A stretch of 64,000 nucleotides of DNA from Albimonas sp963977235 (GCF_963977235.1 NZ_CAXBOD010000012.1:1-64000), one strand, 5' to 3'. Shown: positions 53,827 through 63,078, counted from the stretch's first letter. The notes: a model not told the origin generated them from the sequence alone. A program made the numbers and translations.

Positions 53827-53856
53827 TTGTCCGCCAAGATCCTGATTCGATAAAAT
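53827..53856 (+). promoter_or_regulatory. Candidate sigma70-type promoter of ppx
   Basis: TTGTCC, 18-nt spacer, TAAAAT in a conspicuous AT-rich patch. It would start transcription about 115 nt before the ppx ATG. Confidence 0.45.
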
Positions 53857-53978
53857 AAATTGGGAATTGGATCCGCCCTCTCCCGATACGGCGTCGCGGC
53901 GCAGCCGGGCCCGTTCGCCCTTGACCCCATGCCCGAGCCGTGCGAGCGACGGAACGCGACGGCGGCGGAGGAGCGCGC

Positions 53979-55538
53979 ATGAGCGAGCCTAGGCGACAGT
54001 CCCGATCGAGCGTCCGTTCGGGCGTCCCAAGCGTCGGCGGCGCCAAACGCGGACACGCGCGGGTGGGCGTGGTCGACGTCGGCTCCAACTCCGTCAGGCT
54101 GGTGGTGTACGAGGCGCTGTCGCGCTCTCCGGCCTATTTCTTCAATGAGAAGGTGCTGTGCGGCCTGGGCGCCGACCTCGCGTCCACGGGTCGGCTCTCG
54201 GTCGAGGGACGGGCGCGCGCGCTGCTGGCGCTGCGCCGCTTCGCGGCGCTCGCGCGCAGCATGGACATCGACGTGCTCGACGGCGTGGCCACCGCCGCGG
54301 TGCGCGAGGCCTCCGACGGGCAGGAGTTCGTCGAGGAGGTCGAGCGCGAGACCGGCCTGCGCCTGCGGGTCGCCACCGGCGAGGACGAGGCCCGCCTCGC
54401 CTCGCAGGGGGTGCTGATGGGCTGGCCGGACGCGGACGGGCTGGTCGCGGACCTCGGGGGCGCCTCGCTGGAACTCTCGCGCGTCGGGCTGGGGCAGGTG
54501 GGGCGCGGGGTGACGCTGCCGCTGGGCCCGCTGCGGCTGATGGGGCTCGAGGGCGGGGCGAGCGCGCAGGATGCGCTGATCGACGCCTCGCTCGCCTCGG
54601 TCCGCGGCATGCTGGGCGCGCCGGGGGGCCGGATCTACCTGGTCGGCGGCTCCTGGCGGGCGCTGGCCAAGCTGCACATGACCCGCATCGGCTATCCCAT
54701 TCAGGTGCTGCACGAGTTCGAGCTGCCCGCCGAGGAGATGCTGGCGCTGGCCGAGGAAGTCGCCGCCATGACCCCCGAGGCGCTGCTCAAGGAGATGACG
54801 AGCTCGCGCGACCGCATCGCCGTCACGCCGATGGGCGCCCGCGTGCTGGCCGGCCTGATCCGCGCGGCGCAGCCCGCCCGCGTCGCCGTCTCGGCCTTCG
54901 GGCTGCGCGAGGGCGTGCTCTACGAACATCTCCCCGAGGCGCTGCGCCAGCAGGATCCGCTGCTCTCGGCCGCCCGCCACATGGAGCGACGGCTGTCGCG
55001 GTTCCCCGGCTTCGGGGCGGAGCTCGCGGCCTTCGTGTGGCCGCTGTTCCCCAACGCCTCGCTGGCCCGCCGGCGGCTGATCGAGGCGGCCTGCGTGCTC
55101 AACGACGTGGCCTGGAACGCGCATCCCGACTATCGCGACCAGGCGGTGTTCGAGAGCGTTTACCGCGCCAACCTCTCGGGCATCGGCCATGCCGAGCGCG
55201 CCTGGATCGGGGCGGCGCTGCGCTATCGCTACAAGTCGGGCGGGGGGGGCCGTCCCGCGGCGCCCGCGCTGGCGCTGCTGTCGGAGTCCGAGCAGGCCGA
55301 GGCGCGGCTTCTGGGCCGCACCATCCGGCTGGGGGCGATGCTGTCGGGCTCGGCCCCCGGGGTGCTGCCGCAATGCTCGCTGTCGGTGGACGCCGATGCG
55401 CTGACCCTGCGCTTGCGGGGCGGGGCGGCGGCGCTGGCGGGCGAGATGGTGCAGAAGCGCCTGACCTCGGTCGCCGACACCGTCGGCCGTCCGCCGCGCC
55501 TGGTGATCGAGGACGCGGCCGCAGAGGCGATCGGCTGA
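53979..55538 (+). CDS. ppx: Exopolyphosphatase (Ppx/GppA family)
   Basis: 519 residues. It degrades polyphosphate or pppGpp. The ASKHA-fold phosphate loop VGVVDVGSNSVRLVVYE, then ATAAVREASDGQEFVEEVERETGLRL, VADLGGASLELSRVG, LPLGPLRLM and the later VAFGLREGVLYEHL-like AFGLREGVLYEHL are present, with an HD-like C-terminal region (CVLNDVAWNAHPDYRDQAVF). GGAGGAG precedes ATG 53979 by 7 nt. A basic Ser/Arg-rich N-terminal extension of about 35 residues is not conserved. Confidence 0.93.
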   Translation: MSEPRRQSRSSVRSGVPSVGGAKRGHARVGVVDVGSNSVRLVVYEALSRSPAYFFNEKVLCGLGADLASTGRLSVEGRARALLALRRFAALARSMDIDVLDGVATAAVREASDGQEFVEEVERETGLRLRVATGEDEARLASQGVLMGWPDADGLVADLGGASLELSRVGLGQVGRGVTLPLGPLRLMGLEGGASAQDALIDASLASVRGMLGAPGGRIYLVGGSWRALAKLHMTRIGYPIQVLHEFELPAEEMLALAEEVAAMTPEALLKEMTSSRDRIAVTPMGARVLAGLIRAAQPARVAVSAFGLREGVLYEHLPEALRQQDPLLSAARHMERRLSRFPGFGAELAAFVWPLFPNASLARRRLIEAACVLNDVAWNAHPDYRDQAVFESVYRANLSGIGHAERAWIGAALRYRYKSGGGGRPAAPALALLSESEQAEARLLGRTIRLGAMLSGSAPGVLPQCSLSVDADALTLRLRGGAAALAGEMVQKRLTSVADTVGRPPRLVIEDAAAEAIG

Positions 55539-55572
55539 AGAGCCACGCGCAGAATGCTTCGGGGATCGTAGC

Positions 55573-55587
55573 TTAACCGCGCCTTAA
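55573..55587. promoter_or_regulatory. Perfect CtrA-box-like motif
   Basis: TTAA-CCGCGCC-TTAA, an exact match to the TTAA-N7-TTAA consensus of the alphaproteobacterial regulator CtrA, 35 nt after the ppx stop. Confidence 0.5.
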
Positions 55588-55664
55588 TCGGGTGAGCGGA
55601 TGGGGCGACCGCCTTTTGGCGGCCGTTGACGTCAGGCGCCGATTTTGACTGTCGAACCAAAAGC

Positions 55665-55689
55665 AAAGGCCCGCGAATCGCGGGCCTTT
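55665..55689. terminator. Intrinsic terminator between ppx and proS
   Basis: AAAGGCCCGCGA and TCGCGGGCCTTT, separated by one base, followed by TGTTCT. The stem is 11 bp with a 3-nt loop and is T-rich on both strands. Confidence 0.75.
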
Positions 55690-56095
55690 GTTCTCCTCCC
55701 CAGACTTGCGCCGGTGTCGTTCTGCTCGCGATTTTAGCAGCGAGAACGCTTCACGCAAGAAAATTGCGATTCTGGCCGCCGGTAGAAAGAATGTTCCGCA
55801 TGTGTCCGCTGCAACCGCGAAGCGAATGGGCGCTTTCGCGACGTCGGCTTCGCGCTTGCAGCAAGGCGCGGGCGCGATCCGGCCGCCGGTTCTGCGAGTC
55901 GGGATCGCGAACCGCACAGCCGGCGCGACCGATTCGCTCGGGTCCCTGTCTGGCGACGTCGCGCGCGGCGCTTTCCGCGGCGCGGCATTGCGCGGATCGC
56001 GCGCATCCCCTAGTCATCCGCCCTGCGCGCCTGCGCGCGCAAACTCGCCCCCGCGCGCCCGCGATGCGCGCGCCGCCGCCGCCGAAGGGACCCCG

Positions 56096-57433
56096 ATGCG
56101 CCTGAGCCGCTACTTCCTGCCCGTTCTCAAGGAAACGCCTGCCGACGCGCAGATCGCCTCGCACCGGCTGATGCTGCGCGCGGGCATGATCCGCCAGCAG
56201 GCGGCCGGCATCTACTCGTGGCTGCCGATGGGCTTCAAGGTGCTGCGCCGCCTCGAGCAGATCGTGCATGAGGAGCAGAGCCGCGCCGGGCACATCCCGA
56301 TGCTGATGCCGACCCTGCAGCCCGCCGACCTGTGGCGCGAGTCCGGCCGCTATGACGCCTACGGCCCCGAGATGCTGCGCATCCGCGACCGCCACGACCG
56401 CGACATGCTCTACGGACCCACCAACGAGGAGATGATCACCGACATCTTCCGCGGCTCGGTCGGGTCCTACAAGCAGCTGCCGATGACGCTCTACCACATC
56501 CAGTGGAAGTTCCGCGACGAGGTGCGCCCCCGCTTCGGCGTGATGCGCGGGCGCGAGTTCCTGATGAAGGACGGCTACACCTTCGATCTCACCCATGAGG
56601 ACGCCATGCATGCCTACAACCGGCATCTGGTCTCCTACCTGCGCACCTACGAGCGCATGGGGCTGAAGGCGATCCCGATGCGCGCCGACAGCGGCCCGAT
56701 CGGCGGCGACGACACCCACGAGTTCCTGGTGCTGGCCGAAACGGGCGAGTCCGAGGTCTTCTACGACCGCGCCGTCACCGAGCTGACGCTGGGCGACCGC
56801 GAGATCGACTGGCAGGACCGCGCCCAGCTCGAGGCCATCAAGGCCGAGTGGACCACGCCCTACGCCCGCACCGACGAGACCCACGACGAGGCGCTCTACG
56901 CCCAGATCCCCGAGGATCGCCGGGTGAAGGGCCGGGGCATCGAGGTCGGCCAGATCTTCTACTTCGGCGCCAAATACTCCGAGCCGATGGGCGCCATGGT
57001 CACCGACGAGACCGGCGCCCGCGTGCCCGTGCACATGGGCTCCCACGGGATCGGGGTCAGCCGGCTGGTGGGCGCGCTGATCGAGGCGAACCACGACGAC
57101 AAGGGCATCATCTGGCCCGAGGGCGTCGCCCCGTTCGGCGCGGGCATCGTCAACATGAAGCCCGGCGACGCGGCCGTGGACGCGGCCTGCGGCGAGCTCT
57201 ACGCGGCCCTGACCGCGGCCGGCGTCGACCCGCTGCTCGACGACCGGGACGAGCGGGCGGGGGCCAAGTTCGCCACCATGGAGCTGATCGGCCTGCCCTG
57301 GCGGATCACGGTCGGGCCGCGGGGGCTGGCTGAGGGCAAGGTCGAGTTGACCTGCCGCCGCACCGGCGAGACCGAGGCGCTTTCGCCGCAGGCGGCCGCC
57401 TCGAAACTGGCGGAAATCTGGCGCGGTCTCTGA
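56096..57433 (+). CDS. proS: Prolyl-tRNA synthetase (short alphaproteobacterial form)
   Basis: 445 residues, class II synthetase for tRNA-Pro. Motif 2 region RDEVRPRFGVMRGREFLMKDGYTFD and motif 3 GSHGIGVSRLVGALIE are intact; TNEEMITDIFRGSVGSYKQLPMTLYHIQWKFRDE is typical. It lacks the INS editing domain of the E. coli enzyme (572 residues), which is usual in alphaproteobacteria. GAAGGGA precedes ATG 56096. It is followed by lolC after 103 bp. Confidence 0.96.
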   Translation: MRLSRYFLPVLKETPADAQIASHRLMLRAGMIRQQAAGIYSWLPMGFKVLRRLEQIVHEEQSRAGHIPMLMPTLQPADLWRESGRYDAYGPEMLRIRDRHDRDMLYGPTNEEMITDIFRGSVGSYKQLPMTLYHIQWKFRDEVRPRFGVMRGREFLMKDGYTFDLTHEDAMHAYNRHLVSYLRTYERMGLKAIPMRADSGPIGGDDTHEFLVLAETGESEVFYDRAVTELTLGDREIDWQDRAQLEAIKAEWTTPYARTDETHDEALYAQIPEDRRVKGRGIEVGQIFYFGAKYSEPMGAMVTDETGARVPVHMGSHGIGVSRLVGALIEANHDDKGIIWPEGVAPFGAGIVNMKPGDAAVDAACGELYAALTAAGVDPLLDDRDERAGAKFATMELIGLPWRITVGPRGLAEGKVELTCRRTGETEALSPQAAASKLAEIWRGL

Positions 57434-57536
57434 CCCGCCCGCCCGCACCCGGGCGGCCGGCCGAGAGGGGGGAACCCCCCTCGGCCGGGCCGGGCCTTCG
57501 CCCGGCGGCGCCCCGAGACGCAGACCGGAGATCCCG

Positions 57537-58871
57537 ATGAGCGACGCCGCATCCGCCGACCGCGGCCGGCCGAGGGGCGCGCCCCCGTTCGCCGCCCACG
57601 AATGGATGATCGCCTGGCGCTACATGCGCGCCCGCCGCCGCGAGGGCGGCATTTCGGTCATCGTCTGGTATGCGCTGGTCGGCGTGGCGCTGGCCGTGGG
57701 CACGCTGATCGTGGTGATGGCGGTGATGGTCGGCTTCCGGGCCGAGTTCACCGACCGCATCCTGGGCGCCGAGGGCCACGTGAAGTTCTACGCCGTCGCG
57801 GTGCGCGACGAGCGGGGCGCCATGGTCCGCAGCATCGCCGACTACGACGCCATGACCGAGCGGGTCGCCGGCGTCCCCGGCGTGATCCGCGCGGCCCCCA
57901 TGGTCGAGGCGCAGGCGCTGGTCTCGAAGGGTTCGGCCAACGCCGGCGCGCTGGTGCGGGGCGAGCGGCTCGAGGATCTGCGCGACTTGCCCTATGTCGC
58001 CAACCCCGAGGAGGCGCGCGGCTCGCTCGACGATCTGCCCAGAGGCCTCGCCATCGGCTGGGGCGTGGCCCAGGAGCTGGGCGTGGACGTGGGCGACCGC
58101 ATCTCGATGATCCTGCCGGGCGGCCAGACCACACCCTTTGGCACCGCGCCTAAGGTGAAGGGGTTCGAGGTCGTCTACATCTTCCGCATCGGGCGGGCCG
58201 ACGTGGACAAGACCCGCGTCTACATGACCTTCGAGGCGGCGCAGGAGTTCTTCAATCGCGGCGACACGGCCGACCAGGTCGAGGCGATCGTCGAGGATCC
58301 CCAGGCGCTGGGCTCTCGCGCCTCGCGCACCGAGTTCGATCAGCAACTGGCCGCCGCCGCCGGCCCGCGGTCCGTCGTGTGGACCTGGAAGGACGCCAAC
58401 GGCGCTTTCCTCTCGGCGCTGGATACCGAGCGGGCGGTGATGTTCATGATCCTCAGCCTGGTGGTGCTGATCGCGGCGCTGAACATCATCTCTGGCCTGG
58501 TGATGCTGGTGAAGAACAAGGGCCGCGACATCGGCATCCTGCGCACCGTGGGGCTGACGCAGGGCGCCATCCTGCGGGTGTTCTTCCTGTGCGGGGCGGG
58601 CATCGGCACGCTGGGCACGCTGATCGGCGTCGGCCTCGGCATCCTGTTCGTGATCTACATCGACCCGATCTTCGACGTGGTGAACTTCTTCGCCGGCGGC
58701 GGCATCTGGGACCCCGAGATCCGCATGCTGACCAAGTTCCCCGCCGTGCTGCGGTGGGAGGACGTGGCCTCGGCCGCCGGCCTTGCGCTCGCGCTGAGCT
58801 GGTTCATCACCTTCTTCCCCGCGCGCAAGGCTGCGCGTCTGCACCCGGTGGAGGCCCTGCGCTATGAGTGA
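57537..58871 (+). CDS. lolC: Lipoprotein-releasing system permease LolC/LolE
   Basis: 444 residues. With LolD it forms the inner-membrane ABC machine that hands outer-membrane lipoproteins to LolA. It has four transmembrane segments: one N-terminal (ISVIVWYALVGVALAVGTLIVVMAVMVGF), a periplasmic domain of about 240 residues, and three C-terminal (FMILSLVVLIAALNIISGLVMLV, FFLCGAGIGTLGTLIGVGLGILFVIYI, LALALSWFITFFP) ending in the family-typical ARKAARLHPVEALRYE. It overlaps lolD by 8 nt. Only one LolC/E gene is present, as is common in alphaproteobacteria. Confidence 0.93.
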   Translation: MSDAASADRGRPRGAPPFAAHEWMIAWRYMRARRREGGISVIVWYALVGVALAVGTLIVVMAVMVGFRAEFTDRILGAEGHVKFYAVAVRDERGAMVRSIADYDAMTERVAGVPGVIRAAPMVEAQALVSKGSANAGALVRGERLEDLRDLPYVANPEEARGSLDDLPRGLAIGWGVAQELGVDVGDRISMILPGGQTTPFGTAPKVKGFEVVYIFRIGRADVDKTRVYMTFEAAQEFFNRGDTADQVEAIVEDPQALGSRASRTEFDQQLAAAAGPRSVVWTWKDANGAFLSALDTERAVMFMILSLVVLIAALNIISGLVMLVKNKGRDIGILRTVGLTQGAILRVFFLCGAGIGTLGTLIGVGLGILFVIYIDPIFDVVNFFAGGGIWDPEIRMLTKFPAVLRWEDVASAAGLALALSWFITFFPARKAARLHPVEALRYE

Positions 58872-59547
58872 GGCCGCCCTCGAACTCGACGCTGTCGAGC
58901 GGGTGTATTCCCAGGGCCTCGCCGAGGAGGTCCGCGTGCTGTCGGGCGCCTCGCTGCGGGTGGCCGCGGGCGAGGTGGTGGCGCTGGTCGCGCCCTCGGG
59001 CTCGGGCAAGTCGACGCTTTTGCACATCGCGGGGCTGCTGGACCGGGCCGACGCGGGCGCGGTGCGCATCGCAGGCGTCGAGACGGGCGGCCTTTCGGAC
59101 GGGCGGCGCACGGCGATCCGGCGGCGAGACGTGGGGTTCGTCTACCAGTTCCACCACCTGCTGCGCGAGTTCTCGGCCGAGGAGAACGTGGCCCTGCCGC
59201 TGCGCGCGGCCGGCGTCTCGCGCTCCAGGGCCTCGGCGCGGGCGGCCGAGCTGCTGGCCTCGGTCGGCCTCAGCCCCCGCGCCACCCACCGCCCGGCCGA
59301 GCTGTCGGGCGGCGAGCAGCAGCGCGTGGCGATCTGCCGGGCGCTGGTCAACCGCCCCCGCCTGCTGCTGGCCGACGAGCCGACGGGCAACCTCGATCCG
59401 GGAACCTCGGAAATGGTGTTCGAGCTGCTCGCCGGTCTTGCCCGGACCGAGGGGCTGGGCGCGCTGGTCGCGACCCACAACCTGCAGCTTGCCGCCCGCA
59501 TGGACCGGGTGCTGCGGCTCGACGGCGGCCGGGTGGTGGAGGGCTAG
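58864..59547 (+). CDS. lolD: Lipoprotein-releasing system ATP-binding protein LolD
   Basis: 227 residues. Walker A APSGSGKST, LolD-type VYQFHHLLREFSAEENVALPL, signature SGGEQQRVAICRAL, Walker B LLLADEPTGNLD, and THNLQLAARMDRVLRLDGG. The ATPase of the Lol complex. Its start lies within the last codons of lolC, indicating coupled translation. Confidence 0.95.
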   Translation: MSEAALELDAVERVYSQGLAEEVRVLSGASLRVAAGEVVALVAPSGSGKSTLLHIAGLLDRADAGAVRIAGVETGGLSDGRRTAIRRRDVGFVYQFHHLLREFSAEENVALPLRAAGVSRSRASARAAELLASVGLSPRATHRPAELSGGEQQRVAICRALVNRPRLLLADEPTGNLDPGTSEMVFELLAGLARTEGLGALVATHNLQLAARMDRVLRLDGGRVVEG

Positions 59548-59641
59548 GGCTCGGGCAGGGCGCGCCGGGCGGGACTCGCCCGCCGGCGCGGCCCGCGCGT
59601 CCTGATCAAGCGGCCCGTCCCCGGTCCCGCGTGGCGCGGCC

Positions 59642-60244
59642 TCAGCTGTCCTCGTCGCGCTCCATCCGCTCGCGCAGGGCGGCGAGGGCCGAGAACGGGC
59701 GGCGGGTTGCGCCGGCCTCCTCTTCCTCATCCGGCTCGGGCCTCGCCTCGCCCACGCCCTGGAAGCTGGCGCCGGGCGCGCGCGGGTAGGGGTCGATGGC
59801 CAGCGCCACCACCTCCGAGGCCATCTCGGCCGGATCAAGGCGCGTGCCCAGCGGCTCGGGCGGGTCCTCGGCCTCGTCGGGGGCGATGTCGCCGATGCCC
59901 GCAGGCTCGACGCCGGGCAGGAAGGTGCGGGCGAACGGCTCCTCGATCTCCTGGGCGATCTCTTCGAGCGTCACCACGCAGGGCTGCGTCACCCGCGCGC
60001 GCGCGAGGCCCGTGACCCGCCAGCCGTCGCCCGAGGGCCGGATCTGCGCCTCATAGGACATGCGCCCGACGGCGGCGACGCCAAAGCGGCGGGCCAGCGC
60101 CGCGCGCTCGGTCGAGTCGGCTTTCTGGGACACGGTCGTCCCCTCGCCGCCGAGGTCGGTGATCCGCACGGGACGGGAGAACTCGGGCGCCGGGCCGGCG
60201 CCGGCAGCGGTCTGGGAGACGGGCGGAGAGGCGGGGGGTCGCAT
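59642..60244 (-). CDS. DUF177 (YceD) family protein
   Basis: 200 residues. FSRPVRITDLGGEGTTVSQKADSTERAALARRFG, MSYEAQIRPSGDGWRVTGLARARVTQPCVVTLE, and EPFARTFLPG are typical; an acidic linker and ALAALRERMERDEDS end it. YceD proteins are linked to 23S rRNA accumulation and are usually encoded beside rpmF. Here no rpmF or plsX follows. The start at 60244 has AAGGA upstream; ATG 60274 is also in frame. Confidence 0.85.
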   Translation of the reverse strand: MRPPASPPVSQTAAGAGPAPEFSRPVRITDLGGEGTTVSQKADSTERAALARRFGVAAVGRMSYEAQIRPSGDGWRVTGLARARVTQPCVVTLEEIAQEIEEPFARTFLPGVEPAGIGDIAPDEAEDPPEPLGTRLDPAEMASEVVALAIDPYPRAPGASFQGVGEARPEPDEEEEAGATRRPFSALAALRERMERDEDS

Positions 60245-60600
60245 GGTCGGAAGTGATCCTTCGCACTCGCACATCGGGGCGCGCCGGGCCCGTGGGCGGC
60301 AGGGTCCTGCGGCGGTCTCCGGCAGGCGGCCCGATCAAACGGAGCCGGTCGGAGCGGAGCCTTCGCAGGGCCTGGCGCGCGGCCGGACAGGGCGCGTCGC
60401 GGCGGGGCCGCTTGAACTGCAAACATGCGCGCGCTAGGCAGTGGCTGCAAGCGGCGAGCGCGCCGATTTCCCGGGCCCGTCCGCCGGCCGGTTCCGGGGG
60501 GCGGGGCGTCGGCCCACGCCGCGGCGGCCGTGCGCGGCCGGGGCGGGCGCCGCCTTGCGAAGTCTGGCCCCTCGCCGGGTCGTCGAGAGAGCTGTCGAGC
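60245..60600. promoter_or_regulatory. Divergent promoter region of the DUF177 gene and bamE
   Basis: 356 bp. A possible sigma70 promoter for bamE is TTGAAC (60412-60417), 17-nt spacer, TAGGCA (60435-60440). The rest is GC-rich and I see no gene. Confidence 0.4.
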
Positions 60601-61188
60601 ATGCGCCGCGCAAGTCTGAACCGCCTTGAAGCCGACGACCTGGGCGCGACGCCCGCCGCCCGCCGGGGGCCTGCGTCCGTGAACGCGCAGGCGACCGGGC
60701 CCACGGCGACCCCGGGATCGAGACCCGCCGCGATCCGTCGCGCCCGCGCCGTTCTGGCCGGCGCCGCGCTGCTGAGCGCGCTCGCCGCCTGCGAGCCGAT
60801 CGTGCGGGTTCACGGCTACGCCCCGCAGGACGCCCAGCTCGACCAGTTGCAGGTCGGCGTCGACGGACCGGGGACGGTGGCCCAGAAGATCGGCCGCCCC
60901 TCGACCGGCGGCGTGGTGCGCGACAACACCTGGTACTACGTTTCCTCGCGCACCGAGTCTCTGGCCTACCAGGCCCCCGAGATCGTCGAGCGGCGCGTCG
61001 TCGCGGTTCACTACAACGACGACGCCCTGGTCTCGGGCGTGGATGTCTACGGGCTCGAGGATGGGCGGATCATCAACCTCGCCACCCGCACCACCCCCAC
61101 CTTCGGGCGCGAGCTGACGGTGCTTCAGCAGCTGTTCGGCAACATCTCGAACGTGGGCGCGAGCCTGGCCGAGGGCTTCAACGAGTAG
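60601..61188 (+). CDS. bamE: Outer membrane assembly lipoprotein BamE
   Basis: 195 residues from ATG 60601; GTG 60679 would give a shorter and perhaps truer N-terminus. A signal peptide ends in the lipobox LLSALAAC. The mature part has GYAPQDAQLDQLQVGVDGPGTVAQKIGRPSTGGVVRDNTWYYVSSRTESLAYQAPEIVERRVVAVHYND, the OmlA/BamE fold. It is the small subunit of the BAM complex that inserts beta-barrels. It is divergent from the DUF177 gene, a conserved arrangement. Confidence 0.9.
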   Translation: MRRASLNRLEADDLGATPAARRGPASVNAQATGPTATPGSRPAAIRRARAVLAGAALLSALAACEPIVRVHGYAPQDAQLDQLQVGVDGPGTVAQKIGRPSTGGVVRDNTWYYVSSRTESLAYQAPEIVERRVVAVHYNDDALVSGVDVYGLEDGRIINLATRTTPTFGRELTVLQQLFGNISNVGASLAEGFNE

Positions 61189-61224
61189 TCCCGCGCGCCC
61201 GAAAGGGCGCAGGGCGGCGCCGAC

Positions 61225-61260
61225 AGGGCGCGCCTCCCGCCGGGAGGCGCGCCCTTCGTG
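61225..61260. terminator. Terminator after bamE
   Basis: 14-bp perfect stem AGGGCGCGCCTCCC/GGGAGGCGCGCCCT with a GCC loop, followed by TCGTGTCT. It may also serve the convergent MFS gene. Confidence 0.7.
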
Positions 61261-61295
61261 TCTCCGGATGGGCGTCTCTTGGGGAGGAAGGGCGC

Positions 61296-62528
61296 TCAGT
61301 CCGCCTCGGGCCGGCGCAGGGCGAACCAGATCAGCGCGCCGCCGGCCAGCGTCAGGAACGGGATCATCGCCATGTTCACCGCCGCCCAGCCGGTCTGGGG
61401 ATCGCCGCCCAGGCAGTTCATCAGCCCGCCCGAGCTGAGCGAGGCCAGCGTCACCAGGCCGAACACGCAGAAGTCGTTCATGCCCTGCACGCGCGCCCGC
61501 TCCTCGATCGTGTGGGCGCCGGCCAGCATCGCGGTCGCGCCGATGTAGCCGAAGTTCCAGCCGATCCCCAGCAGGAACAGGGCGACATAGAAGTTCGAGA
61601 GCTGCACCCCCGCCAGCCCCGCCAGGCCCGCGGCGGCCAGGATCACGAGGCCCGCGGCGATCACCTTCTCGACCCCGAAGCGGTTGATGATGTGACCGGT
61701 GAAGAAGCTGGGCAGGAACATCGCCAGCACGTGCACCATCACCACGTCGGCCGCGTCGCCCTGGCCAAAGCCGCAGCCCACGACCGCCAGCGGGGTCGAG
61801 GTCATCACCAGGTTCATCAGCGCATAGCTGACCATGCCGCAGATCATCGCCACCAGGATCCGGGGCGTCGCCAGCAGCTGGCCCACCGTCCGCCCGCGCG
61901 GCGCGTCCGCGGCCCGCGGCGCCGGACGGCCCGCGTCGAGCGCGAGAAACAGCAGCGAGCCCACGACGTTCAGCGCGATCACGCACACATAGGCGCCCGC
62001 GAAGGGCACCGGCGCCAGCATGTCCGCGGTCGCCTTGACCAGCTGCGGCCCGATCACCGCCGCCAGCAGCCCCCCCGCCATCACCCACGAGATCGCCTTG
62101 GGCCGGAAGCTGTCCGAGGCCTGGTCGGCCGCCGCAAACCGGTAGAACCCCTGCGCCGACATGTAGACGCCGGTGCACAGCGCGCCGACGAGGAACAGCG
62201 CGAAACTGTCGAGGAACAGCGCCGCCACGCACAGGGTCGAGCCCAGCGCCCCCCCCGCCGCGCCGACGAAGAACCCCGCCCGCCGACCATACCGCCCCAT
62301 CAGGTTCGAGACGTTGGGCGCCGAGATCATCGAGCCGAGCACGATCAGCGAGATCGGCAGCGTCGCAAGGCAGGGGATCGGCGTCAGCATCTGCCCGGCG
62401 AGCCCGCCGAGCACGAAGTTCACCGGCATCTGCGCCCCCAGCACCGCCTGGGCGAGGAACAGCACCGCCACGTTGCGCTTGGCGCGGGCGTCGTCGGGCA
62501 CGGGTTGGGGAGAAGCTGAGGCGACCAT
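61296..62528 (-). CDS. MFS transporter
   Basis: 410 residues with about twelve hydrophobic segments and the MFS loop NLMGRYGRRAGFFVGA between helices 2 and 3. VLFLAQAVLGAQMPVNFVLGGLAG and MNDFCVFGLVTLASLSSGGLMNCLG are also visible. The substrate is unknown. The start is ATG 62528. It converges with bamE and lies 61 bp downstream of the DUF2147 gene on the same strand. Confidence 0.85.
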   Translation of the reverse strand: MVASASPQPVPDDARAKRNVAVLFLAQAVLGAQMPVNFVLGGLAGQMLTPIPCLATLPISLIVLGSMISAPNVSNLMGRYGRRAGFFVGAAGGALGSTLCVAALFLDSFALFLVGALCTGVYMSAQGFYRFAAADQASDSFRPKAISWVMAGGLLAAVIGPQLVKATADMLAPVPFAGAYVCVIALNVVGSLLFLALDAGRPAPRAADAPRGRTVGQLLATPRILVAMICGMVSYALMNLVMTSTPLAVVGCGFGQGDAADVVMVHVLAMFLPSFFTGHIINRFGVEKVIAAGLVILAAAGLAGLAGVQLSNFYVALFLLGIGWNFGYIGATAMLAGAHTIEERARVQGMNDFCVFGLVTLASLSSGGLMNCLGGDPQTGWAAVNMAMIPFLTLAGGALIWFALRRPEAD

Positions 62529-62589
62529 GGTCGAAGGTCTTAGAGCGCGCCGCGCCGCGAGGCAAAGCGCCAGCGCGCCGCGGCCGGCC

Positions 62590-62988
62590 TCACTCGACAG
62601 GCGTCCAGACCTGGCTGCGGCAGAAGACCAGCACGCAACCCTCGACCTTCAGGCCCTCGGCGACCAGCTCCATCGACGAATCGTAGGTCTTGTCGTCGTC
62701 GGGGGCCCAGATCTCGCCGTCGTCCCAGGCCTGCGCGCCGTCGGGGGCCATGTCGCGGATGATCAGCCGGCCGATGTGGGGATACTCGGGCGCCTCGCCT
62801 TCGGGCGTCATCGCGCGCCGGATCACGCCGCAGGTCCGCGCGGCGTCGGCCTCGCAGGGGCCGACCTCGACCTCGAGATAGGCGCCCTCGCCGTTGGCCT
62901 CGGTCTTCCAGGTCCCGTCGGCGGCCCCGGCGAGCGCGGCAGGCGCGGCCAGCAGCGTCAGCGCGGTCGCGATGGATCGAATGCGCAT
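62590..62988 (-). CDS. DUF2147 family secreted protein
   Basis: 132 residues. A signal peptide covers about residues 1-22 (MRIRSIATALTLLAAPAALA). The mature part GTWKTEANGEGAYLEVEVGPCE, CGVIRRAM, IIRDMAPDGAQAWDDGEIWAPDDDKTYDSSMEL and LKVEGCVLVFCRSQVWTPV matches DUF2147, with four cysteines that could form two disulfides. Function is unknown. GGGAGGAC lies just before ATG 62988. Confidence 0.85.
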   Translation of the reverse strand: MRIRSIATALTLLAAPAALAGAADGTWKTEANGEGAYLEVEVGPCEADAARTCGVIRRAMTPEGEAPEYPHIGRLIIRDMAPDGAQAWDDGEIWAPDDDKTYDSSMELVAEGLKVEGCVLVFCRSQVWTPVE

Positions 62989-63078
62989 GGGGGTCCTCCC
63001 GTTAGGCGCCATGGCCGCGCAGGCTCGGCCGGGCGGCGGCGCAGGTCAACCGTCTCTCGCCCGCGCGTCAGTCGCGCG

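Larger units (their letters stand above)
55539..56095. other. 557-bp gap between ppx and proS with CtrA box and terminator
   Basis: No protein gene can be supported. It contains a perfect TTAA-N7-TTAA motif (55573-55587), a 5-bp hairpin with T loop (55609-55622), a strong intrinsic terminator (55665-55689), and a lower-GC stretch from about 55690 to 55800. The proS promoter must also lie here. Confidence 0.5.
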
